DNA from: Scatophagus argus | Taxonomy: Eukaryota > Chordata > Actinopteri > Scatophagidae | Length of the DNA stretch: 64,000 nt | Direction: 5' to 3' | Assembly: GCF_020382885.2 (NCBI RefSeq) | Contig: NC_058511.1 | Coordinates: forward strand, 7,037,501 to 7,101,500 | Shown: positions 23,817 through 34,419 of the stretch, in pieces | Layout: each line of letters begins with the position of its first letter | How positions within the stretch are numbered: the stretch's first letter is position 1 | Made by a program: the position numbers and the translations under genes | The notes under the pieces: model-generated | Told to the model about the DNA's origin: nothing | Databases searched by the model: none | What the model saw: only the letters and a program-made list of their open reading frames with translations

Positions 23817-26800
23817 ATGGGGAAACAGAACAGCAAGCTGCGGCCTGAGGTCCTGAACGACCTGAGAGAAAACACAGAGTTCACTGACCACGAGCTGCAG
23901 GAGTGGTACCGCGGCTTCCTCAAGGACTGTCCCACCGGCCACCTCACTGTGGAGGAGTTCAAAAAGATCTATGCCAACTTCTTCCCCTACGGAGACGCCT
24001 CAAAGTTTGCCGAGCACGTCTTTCGCACTTTTGACACCAACGGTGATGCCACCATTGACTTCAGGGAGTTCATCATCGCCCTGAGCGTGACGTCTCGCGG
24101 CGGGCTGGAGCAGAAGCTGCGCTGGGCTTTCAGCATGTACGACCTGGACGGGAATGGATACATCAGCCGGGCAGAGATGCTGGAGATAGTTCAGGTGAGG
24201 ACACACTGTATTCACACACACAGAGTAGTGTTTTGTCATGGATGTTTATGCTGTACATACCAGTCTCTCACCAGCCTCACTCTGCTTCATTTGACATATA
24301 AATGTGACCTGATGAGGTTAATGTTTCATTGGTTTTGTCTCGTGAGAATTTTAATTTAGTGAAGACTCCCCGATTTTTTTAAGGAAAAGAAAGTCTGAAC
24401 CCAGAAGAGTAAAATCAGAGCAAAATGCTTAATCAGATTGCTTTTGCAGTAGCACATTTTAAGCCACTGTATTCAACATCACAAAATAAAAAAGTACAGT
24501 TTATTCAAAACTGGACACTAAGATGAATTATTATTTGCTCTGCAGATTTTAATTTCAAGTAGGGCTGCAAGTAATGATTACTTTAAAATTTTGGTTGAGG
24601 TTAACTGATTATTTGCGTGGTCTGTAAACTGACAAATGAAAGCGACATAATGCCATAACAGCATCCTTAATACCAAGGTGACATTTTCAAATGTTTTGTC
24701 TGACCAACAGTCTAAAACCTTAAGCTATTCAGTTCACTGTCACATAAAGACAAAGCAGAGCAGCAAATCCTCACATCTCAGCGCTGTTATCACTTTGGTA
24801 TAAGCGTTTGATAAATTTCTGAAAAAGGGAATCAGTTCTCAGAATAGTTGCCAGTTATTCATTAATGCACTCATGGTTTAACTGCCCTTGTCGTATGCAT
24901 TTTAGCTCACTGTCTAATGACTGTTTTTAAGCTTAGTAGTCAGGAGATTTTCACCTCACATCATGGATGCAGGCTGCCCTTCCTGTTTTTTTCTTATCAC
25001 TGTGGCTATATTTACTCTTCCAATATGGTGAGCTGAGCAGCCTGCAGGGCCCTATCAATATTGGCTCAGTCCTTTGTGTTTGTGGATACAAATGAATGTA
25101 AAAAAAAAAACACGCATCAGTGCTTTTGTTACTGTATAATAGTTGTGTTTTTCAGCAAAACCTTTTCAAAACCTTTACGTGAGCTGTGTATATTTTATAA
25201 GATATAAATGGAGACATTATAGCCTGTTCAGATGGACCAACTGTGACTAACAGCAGGATGAGCTTTAGTCCCCAGAACAGCAACTTTACCAGGTAGCAAC
25301 AGAAAACAGGTCAAAGCATTCAGACGAAACAATGTCAGGTGGGAGCAGTCATTCTTCATCTTTACTGCCTCAGAGGTTCACGCGGCAGCCAACCAAATGA
25401 ATGCACGTAACAGCATTATCGTTCTGGCTGTTGTAGGCCATTTACAAGATGGTGTCTTCAGTGATGAAGATGCCAGAGGACGAATCTACACCAGAGAAAA
25501 GGACGGATAAGATCTTCAGACAGATGGACATCGACAATGATGGTAAGACTGATTTTATTTTATTGATTTATTCATTTCTGTGTGTATACTTTTTTGACAT
25601 ATTTATTGCAGACTAAAAGTATTTGGAAATGATTTACTTTAAGTTTAGCATTAATAAGCACTGTTTAAACATTTGCTACGTGGTTAATAATGATGGTGTA
25701 CTTCTAAGACAACATGAATTTCTAAACAACTGTAACTCCTACTGCTATAAGTGGACACTGCTGTATAAACATATACTGATTGATAATATGAAATAACATG
25801 TAATAATATAAAATCTTCATAGGAGAGATTATAATCGCTCACAAATCCTGTATGTACATAAAAACACAGCCTTTATAGTGTCTTATAAACCATTTTTAAA
25901 TGATTGTGTACTACTTAGAAAGTGTTACCAAGCTATTTTTATAGATATTTAATGAGTATGCAGGTGCTCTATGACTGCAAAGCTGAAATATGCCAAGACT
26001 CAGAATGAAACTTCTTGAGAAACAAAAGTAAACTAATAACTGGATTAAGGATTTTGCTAGAACTGGTAATGTCGTCTGTTTGGAAAGAAACGATCACACC
26101 AAGACAGAACAAAATGCAGACACATCATGAAAGATCAGTTACGTAATAATCTTTGACGTTATACACTGACTACCACAGAGAGTAACAGGAAATAAGGAAA
26201 GATGGATGAGGGAGACAGACGGAGACACAGAGAGAGAAATAACATGTCATGTAACAACGTGAAGTAACATGACGCACGAGATTATTAACAGCCTTTCGCA
26301 TCTGAGCCTGCTGAGCCTCCTCAATGCCAGCGGTTTGACATTTAGCGTGAAAAGGTGACGCTACACCCATGTCACAGGTATCTACGCATTTCCAGAGTCT
26401 TACGGTTCTGGATGTTTGTGTCACTTCTCACTCAGCTTGTGTTTTGTGTGCTCGATTAGTCAGAACATGAAACAGAGATTATTTCTTTCCAGTGTTGCCA
26501 GTTTTAGTTAGCTTTTGTTTTAACTGAGTTCCTTGGAAATTTTGATTCTAATTTTTACTCCTCAAGTAGGATGTGAAATATTTAAGTCATGCATTATATT
26601 TACATTTTTTACGTTATGTTTCTGTTTTATTTATTTATTTTTTACTTCATTAACATTTATAAAGTTGTTATTATGGGTAGAATTATGTGGCCAGTAACAA
26701 ATAATACAAAGGATTAAAAAGAAGTAAAATATTACTTAGAAATTAGTTACTAATAGGAGGTTCTGCTATTCTCATGAACTTCAGTAATAATGGTATATAA

Positions 26801-27292
26801 AATACTACATTTGAGCTTCAAGTTTCAAAATTGTACTGCTGTTTCATTGCTATGTTTGGTCAAAGTGCAACACACCTGAAGAAGCCCCGTAATTATTTGA
26901 AAATCGTACAACAGCGTCACCTGCTGACACGACTTGACATCTACGAATACCTCAATTCACCTGTCATAAACATGTTCATGCAGATTCACTGTAGCTTCTT
27001 TCAAATATGTTGTGTCCTTTGACTGCACTGTGTTATTTGGGGCAGCAGTGATTATGTTTTAAGCTCAAAAGGACCACCAGAAGCTTTCCTGTTTCTGATT
27101 TTAGTGGGCGGTCACCGAATGATTCACCCCATCATCACGTGTTCGGCTTCTGCTGAATGTGAATCGTTTTTTTTTTTTGGTCTCCGCTTCGCAGGTAGAT
27201 TGTCTTTGGAGGAGTTCATTAAAGGTGCCAAGAGCGACCCGTCCATTGTCAGACTGCTGCAGTCGGATCAGGGAGCCTCTCGTCAGTTCTGA
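23817..27292 (+). CDS. hpcal1: hippocalcin-like protein 1 (neuronal calcium sensor)
   Basis: Calcium-myristoyl switch sensor of the VILIP/hippocalcin family. Calcium binding exposes the N-terminal myristate and moves the protein to membranes in neurons. Exons 23817-24194, 25437-25542 and 27195-27292 sum to 582 bases, 193 residues plus stop, the exact family length. The N-terminus MGKQNSKL is the myristoylation signal. EF-hand 1 (about residues 36-47) is the degenerate one; calcium loops are EF2 at 73-84 ([12 protein letters not shown]), EF3 at 109-120 ([12 protein letters not shown]) and EF4 at 157-168 (DIDNDGRLSLEE). [11 protein letters not shown] points to HPCAL1 rather than hippocalcin, as does the neighbourhood. 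The coding exon begins after an acceptor at 23705, so at least one non-coding exon lies upstream. EF2 has alanine where the loop normally has its conserved glycine. Confidence 0.95.
24556..24845 (+). repeat. dispersed repeat copy in hpcal1 intron
   Basis: Begins AGGGCTGCAAGTAATGATTA and includes TTTTGTCTGACCAACAGTC, TTCAGTTCACTGTCACATAA and AGCAGCAAATCCTCACAT. The same segments, in the same order or reversed, occur at 15780-16022 and 60465-60665. It is a non-coding interspersed family common in spiny-rayed fish. Confidence 0.55.
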
Positions 27293-27935
27293 GGACAGAG
27301 ACAATGACAGACAAGCGCTCTCTAAAAACGTAATCACAAACCCACATCCGTCCAGCTGCGTGCTGCTCACATTAAGATCATCACAGCCCACTCCTTCGAA
27401 CCTAAAAAGACAGTCCTTTCATTTGAACAACACTCCATGTCTTAAAGTTTACATTTCCAACACATCCTTCTTTTTTCTGTGGTTCCTTTTCTGTGGGCCA
27501 TGCTGTGCTTTCAGGTGAGGTATTCAGTGTATATGCTTTTATAGCTCATCTGCCTTGAAATGACCTGTTTTCCCTAAGTTAAGTGCCATATCATATATTT
27601 ATACTGACTGGATAATGTGCTTGCAAGTATTATGACTCCCATAATGTTACACTAACAGGAGACTAATTACATCACTTCACATAATTTGATTGGACTTCCT
27701 TCTGTTAAAAAAAGTGGCTTATTGATGTGCAGGATGTCAATTGTATCTTAAGTTTCTGTTCTAAGCAAGTCCAGTATGCTTTTGGTATTGCATGCGCTCG
27801 GTGATACGCGTTTTCTGATATTGTGACAGTTCATGTGAATAAGGAAGCCGTGATTGTTTTTATTCCTTTTTATTTTTGTAACAAAAATGTCATTTTGTTT
27901 TCACAGAATTGAAATAAAGTCGTGTAAGAAAAATC
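27293..27935 (+). other. hpcal1: hpcal1 3' untranslated region with polyA signal
   Basis: AATAAA at 27913-27918 is about 620 bases after the stop and is followed by a T/G-containing stretch, so cleavage near 27935 is likely. Sequence between stop and signal has no other plus-strand AATAAA. Confidence 0.6.
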
Positions 27936-28501
27936 TACACAGGAAGTCCCACAGTATCCCCTTGTCCCGGACAGACATGATGTAAACCCTCCCAAGATTC
28001 ACACTTACTGATTTAAAAAGAGAAAAAAAAAAAAACATACGTAAGTCACATCAGGTTGGACATTGAAGCATGACTTTGACAATCCACATCTTAAAATAGG
28101 TGCTCGAGGGTGGCTGAAGGAGGGAGAGGGGAACGATGTTTAAAGTACACTTAAAATGGAGAACTGAAATGCCAGATTCAGAACCTCCTCCCTCCTCTCG
28201 TCAGCTGGCGGTGGCCATATAAATACGCAGCTTCTAACGTTCAGCAGGTATGTGAGGCAGAGTTCACTCCAGGGACACGGCACATGTCCCCACCCCTCCC
28301 CTCCCGTCCCGTCCCCGCCTGAGTGACAAAAATTATGTGAGAAACTGCAGGTGTCTCTCATGTGTCTTTTCTGGAGTATTTCAGTAACTGGGCAACCCGG
28401 GCCTCCCATTCGTCCACAGGAGAAGGGAGGCGTGTAGCGCAGGACAAGATCAGACCAGATCCAACCAAGACTATTTGGATAAGATCCCGTCCAGGTTGGG
28501 C

Positions 28502-31500
28502 TCATAACTCGTCCTTGCCAAAGTCATCATCCAGGTCGACATCACTGAGGTCGTAGTCCTCCTCCACAGGAAGCTGCAGTTGACAAGAAATGTAAAATAA
28601 AAGACTGTAAGACATGAAAATTTTGCTCTCTTCTGAAATTGAGGCAAAGAAAAACTACAAACTTTCTTACTCTATATTCATATTATGGTTTCTTGACATA
28701 TTTCTCTTTGTGCATGACTGCAGTACAGAGGCAGCAATTAATAGATTTTTTTTTTTGCAATAAGCCGGACAGAAACCGTATGCACTACGACCCATTTTTG
28801 GACCCTGCAAATTTTAAAACCAGGCCATGCAGTTTGGGGGGTTTGATATGGCTGATTGAATTCCCAAACAGTCAATGATCTGGCTTTTAAACTACTGAAT
28901 GGATTTCTAACAGCTTGAGCAGTTCTACGGTCTGATTTTCCCTCACGGCTGCTGTCAACAGATCACTTATAAAGCTTGTTTTAACATAAGTAATTTTTTG
29001 TATGTTGAGGATAGAAGTCTTGATTGAGATTACGTTGTGATAGAAATACAACACTGTAGAACAGACAGAATATGTCGTAAGAACCTTCCCACTCTTTTGC
29101 CTTCTGTCTTCTCTGCCCATGCTCCCACTCACCTGTCCATCTTTGCCGTCCCAGGGTTCAACAGCGTGAATCTTGGGCATGGCACCTCCTCCCAAGGTGG
29201 CTGTTGAGCCACGGCCCACAGAAAGCTCCCTGAAGAGAAGAAGAACCATGTGAGCGCCGTTGTTCAGCTTACTCTGAAGTGGGTTTTTATTCTGACCCTT
29301 GTCGCGATGAAATAACAAAACATCAGACAACAGCGCCCTCACCCTCCCCGGCTTACCTGAGGAACTCGTGAATGCCAGTCTCACTGAAGGAGCCCCTGAG
29401 GAGCGCAAATTTCATCTTGCGAGTGTTGATGGCGGCCATGGCAGGGTAGCCAAATCCACCAATACCCAGAGAGGCCTCCAGCTCCATCTGGGCTCCTGCC
29501 TCAGTCCACAGCCAGCTGACAAAGGAACAGCGGGCTGTTAGTCACAGTCATAGTCAACCATTGGATTAATAATATATGACTAGTGTCTCATCCTTACCCC
29601 CACATCTTCTTCTTGTACTTGTCCGCCATCTTCATCATTACCTCAAGGTAACCATTTCTACCTGCTGCACCTGTTAAGATACGATGACACCAGTGATAGT
29701 GAGTGGCTCGAGCATTAAAAAGGGTCTAATCTTTTTTTGGTGTGAGAAATGTCCACGCACTGCACTGCTACTTTTAGCTTAGTTGATTAGCTGTTAAGAG
29801 ATACAGTATCAGTTCATAAAGTCTGAGCTTCTGAAAACATAAAAAGTAAAACTTCCAGTGAACTGTGAACATGTCAAAGATACACACCACAGCTGCACTG
29901 CAGTGCCCACATTTTTGTTTAGTTTAAATTAGTGTTCTTTAAGGTCAAATGTGTTAACCAGCATGTTCAGTGCCTCACCTGTGTCCAGGATGTGTGGCAG
30001 GACAGCAATTATACACAGCTGGCTGTCCTCACAGGTGTTCTTCATGGTGTCTTCACTAAGGATCTGAGAGACAAACATTCGCAGTACACATAAACATGAT
30101 GCTTGCTGTGAATCTACATTATTTTATGCATAAACAAATACTGTTAACACTTTATATAGTTGTGACTGACTGAATGCAATTGTTGTATTTTCTTTTGGGT
30201 TCAGTAACAGGCGCGTTATCATGCAGCGCTTGACAGTAAAAGCCTTTTGAATTTTGAGCCAGTTTAGTGTGAATATCTTTAACTTGTCCGGTCAGACGTG
30301 TCACTGCTCAAACAGCTAATGTTTAAACTGATTCATTTAACATTTAAGAAAGGTGATAATGGTGTGATTTATGACTTCAAGATGCCTTCAGATGCTTACT
30401 GTTGGCTCTGCTGCTATGAAATTGCACCATCTCTATGAACTTCCACACATTAGTGTCTGATGCAAATGCACAAGCGCACTGACCTCCAGCAGCTCAGGAG
30501 GAGATGCGTTGTCAGAGAACAGATCCAAAGCCCTCTCGATGATGTCACCTCGGGAGCGGCCTCCTTGGTAGTCTTCGGGCTCCTCGCCTTTGCGGAAAAT
30601 CTTGATGGTGGGAAATCCTCGGATCTACACATACGTGTAATTAAAGTAACTGTATTAATCATGTTGCATGCGATAAAGCTGAGATTCTCATGACTGAACT
30701 GCAGCATAAAGAAGCTCCAGCTGCATTCATGGCTGCATGATATGAATAAAGAAATAAAGATTAAAATGATTTGCCATTTTGTTTTCAAAGGTGGGTTTCC
30801 TCAGGCAAAGTGAGGTGGTCTGACTTGGTGCTAAATAGTATGTTTCAACGCTTTGTTTGAACTGCAACAGTAACTAACTGTGTTAGAGACAAGCATGCAA
30901 GTTTTACCAGAGGCTTTTCTCAAATCACAATCATTTCGTGTTTGAGACCAAAACAAGCAGGCGTTGTTTACAAGGCCAAAGCCACATATGCAAAACATAC
31001 AAAGATACACCTTTTTAACTGAAGGCTTAGTGGCCAGTGGAATACCCTGTTTACCAGCTACTTTCACTATTTAAATTTAGCTAAACTTACACAGCTGCTT
31101 AACACCATCACAGACGAGCGTAGCTGCTATGGCCAAAACTTCCCACCTTCCATCCGACTGTGTGGTGGCGTTTTGAACTGAGCAGTGCTGTTTCACGCTT
31201 TTGTAGAGTAGTTTGTACGTGAACTGTGCGATTCTTACTCACCCCATAGCGGCTGGACAAAACCTGGTGTACAGTAGCATCCACAGCTCCAAGGCGAACT
31301 TTGCCCTTGGTCTGCTCCTTGACAGCTGTGGCAGCAGCTGCCCACTCAGGCTCCAGGCTGTTGACAACAGAAGAGAGCAATGGTTAATGAGAACTCACTA
31401 GGACATACAGGAACTAAATCCACAGTAGAGAATTTAAAATTATATGTCAGTATTGTTTCTTATAATGTCATGTCCTAATGTCATTCCCCAACGATTTTGT

Positions 31501-34265
31501 GCTTCTGGATTACTGACTTCCAAATGCAGATCTTTAAATGCAAACTTTCTGCACATGGTTAAAGAAATAAACAGCTCAGACCTCTCTGGACACCAAACTT
31601 ACTTTTTGCAGTGTCCACACCAGGGAGCGAAGAACTCAACCATCCACACATCGTCACTCTCCAGCACCATCTTGTCGAAGTTGTCATCAGTGAGCTCGAC
31701 TACATCCTTCTTGCTCCCACTGCTGCTCTGCTGCTGGAGGGCAGTTGAGTGTTATTTAACCACGCTCAGCGAAGGGTTTCAATCTGTCCGATTTCAGCTA
31801 ACTGCAAGGAGAAGCTACTGCATGGATTCACCACTGGATCTACCTGTTTACTGTAGCCAGAGCCGCCCGACTTGCCGCTCAGCCTCTCTTTCACCAGGGC
31901 ACGCAAAGCGTTCATGGCTCCATCCACGATGGCCTGGCTGCTGCGCCCACCTGAAGGGTGAAGACACGCCGAGGTCAAGCAAAAGAGCAAATCAAAAGCA
32001 AACTGAGAAAGTACAAATGTGTTGCCTTTCCGAAATCCCCTTTTCTCTCAACTGTTTTAAAGAAATTTTAAATATAATAACAATAATAAACATCAAGATT
32101 TATATTTCTCACAAAGGCAGGGCTTGGTGAGGTCACTGTACAGAAAGAGTTCAAATTCACAAATCACAAAGCTGCATATTTGGCAACAGAAGCTATTTGT
32201 CTGGTGCAGTGTTTGTCTGTACCTTGGTACTCATCTGGCTTGTTCTTATTGGCTCCAAAGATCTTGATGGTGGGGAAACCTCTGACACCATACTGACCAC
32301 CCAGTGATTTGTGCTGGTCTGCATCTACAGCACCAACCTTGACAATACCCTGAGGGATTTTAAAACAGACAAGTTGGAGTTGCAGCAAAATAGAGCAAGC
32401 CTGTTAAATATTTTCTTCATATAACATTAATGTGCTGACTCTGGAAGTTCACAAATCAACTAACCAAGCGCAACAGTTACTTATGTATACAGGATTTGAT
32501 GACATTAGAGGTGATAAAAATGAGTGAAAAAACACATTTCATGGAATAAACAGTGAGTCTCGTTTTTATCCGGAGCAAACTTAAAATTATTAATTAATAT
32601 TTAACTGTTATCTGCCTACGCCTCACGCTTCTGTTTGCAGTTATTCACACTGGAATTATAAACCCGTGGGTGGCATAAAACTGTGAGCTAAGAGCTTAGT
32701 AGTCATGATATAACTACAGTGTTGTCTTTTTGGTCCTGGTTTTTATCAGCGCAAAAAAAAAGAAAGAAAGAAAAAAAAAGACATCTTTATGATTAATTGT
32801 TTCTTGTGTCTGCAAATATCCAGTGGAAGAACATCATCATAATCATATTGCCAATAGCAGTATTCACTAAAAGAAATGTTTGGTTTACCTTGAGGGCAGT
32901 GGCTGCCTTCTTCCAATCTGGAGCAAGATTTTGACAGTGGCCACACCTGTGGTGATAAACAGTGGAGAAGGAGAGGGGGGGGGGGCAATATATGAAAATG
33001 TTTTATTACTACTGTTCATATATTACAATAGAGACACTATGAGATCAGCGGAAAATATTCCCGAAGTCCTTCAGCACAGGCCTGCTGAATGTGTTCAAAA
33101 AGCATCACAACTATTTGTCGCTGCTCTTCATCACAGAACTGGATGATCGAATATCAACACATCCTGTGAATATTTAACACCTTTAAGTTACATGGACTTG
33201 TGTCTATGTGCGCACATCTCCACTGGCTATTTGTTCATTAAAGAACTGTCTTTGCTCCTGCTATATAAAGCATTTTATGGTCTGGCCCCTGAATATATAA
33301 CGGACATACTTTGAGTTTATTTATCCAACAGATTCCTCAGGTCACAAAGGAGAGACTTTATCTCTGAATTGGCAGAGTCCTTCAAAATCTGGTAACTTTT
33401 AAGAAATAACAAGTCATTTCCTGTTTAGTGTTTACTTTTACTTTGCTTTTGTTGTGTTGAGTGTGTTTTGCATGTATGCCTGCCTGCATCTGTGCTGAAA
33501 CATATTCTGCTGTTTTCATCCCTCTGTAAAGCACAATCAATTTGTTTGTGTGAGACTTAAACTTTGCAATGGCAATCCAACCGAAGGAGGAGCCACCAGT
33601 TTTGCATACAAGTCTCTTCAAAATGTCTCTTTGAGGAAGACAAATTACTGACAGACTGACGAGTCAGTGAATCAGTGTGAAGCTATGGTCACCACCTGGT
33701 TGATCTGAGGACGCTTGTTCCTACCGAATTAGGGCCACCAAAGTTGTATGGACTCACCAGGGAGCGTAAAACTCCACCAGCCACAGACTGTCACTCTGGA
33801 TCACCTCTCTGTTGAAGTTGGAGGCGGTGAGCTCGATCACATCATCACTAGCTGAGTAAAGGGCTTGGACAGACAGGACCAGGGAGCAGCCCAACACTCC
33901 TGAAGCACAAGATGAAGATACAGAAGGTTTACTCTCAGTAACGTATGTTCAAATGTAGTCAAGTAAATGGTCGGAACAGCCGAAGTAAGAAATAAAAGAA
34001 CAGTGTTACGTCTATTTAAATACAGTTTGTGTGCAGAGTTATTGCGAATTTCTGTAATAGTGAGTCAAACTGGCGTTTCTTAATTCATTGATAGAACAAT
34101 AATGGAGGCCTGGCACTGTTCTGTGCACCTTAACTTAGCTATTCAAGCTAACCACAACAGTGAAGACGCGGTCAAATACACCTAACATTAACAAATTCAC
34201 AAAATTTACATATAAAAGAAGAACATACATCGTTTCTGTCATCACTCACCAAGTAAAAGTCTCAT
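28502..34265 (-). CDS. pdia6: protein disulfide-isomerase A6 (P5)
   Basis: ER-lumen oxidoreductase that forms and reshuffles disulfides. Exons (minus): 34250-34265, 33758-33899, 32889-32946, 32223-32349, 31844-31950, 31603-31733, 31243-31357, 30484-30624, 29979-30063, 29598-29670, 29357-29515, 29133-29229, 28502-28573. They sum to 1,323 bases: 440 residues and a TGA. Residues 1-18 are a signal peptide ([18 protein letters not shown]). Two thioredoxin domains carry CGHC active sites at 54-57 (EFYAPWCGHCQNL) and 189-192 ([13 protein letters not shown]), followed by the redox-inactive b domain, an acidic tail and the C-terminal KDEL retention signal. All are intact, so the protein should be active. 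The gene lies tail-to-tail with hpcal1. Exon 6 has a CAGCAGCAG acceptor that could give one-glutamine variants. Confidence 0.96.
33200..33400 (+). mobile_element. LINE reverse-transcriptase fragment in pdia6 intron 2
   Basis: One frame reads [20 protein letters not shown] before a stop. It resembles the C-terminal region of fish non-LTR reverse transcriptases (usual form ILLLTYKALHGLAPxYL). Another frame just upstream starts LHWL, the expected preceding block, so a frameshift separates them. It is a decayed fragment, not a gene. Confidence 0.6.
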
Positions 34266-34352
34266 GGTTTGAACCGCTCGTCTCCTGCGTTAGCAACACA
34301 CTCAGCCGGCCGCCGCTGCGTCTCCCAAAAAAAGTAGATCGAAAAATCCCAC

Positions 34353-34371
34353 CGTGGCCCACGCTGATTGG
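34353..34371 (-). promoter_or_regulatory. ER stress response element (ERSE-I) of pdia6
   Basis: The minus strand reads CCAAT, nine bases (CAGCGTGGG), CCACG: a perfect CCAAT-N9-CCACG element, the binding unit for NF-Y plus ATF6/XBP1. It is 88-106 bases upstream of the pdia6 start codon. A second CCAAT box in the opposite orientation lies at 34399-34403, followed nine bases later by CCGTG (two mismatches). The element predicts induction by unfolded proteins, known for PDIA6 in mammals. Confidence 0.8.
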
Positions 34372-34419
34372 CCAGCTGGAGGCGACGTTGCGCCTCAGCC
34401 AATCAGCGCACGCCGTGTA

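Noticed and set aside
23817-24359. 180-residue protein from the continuous open frame
   Set aside because: The frame past 24194 is intron read-through; splicing to 25437 restores the full 193-residue calcium sensor.
31444-32130. 228-codon plus-strand frame
   Set aside because: Antisense shadow of pdia6 exons 5 and 6.
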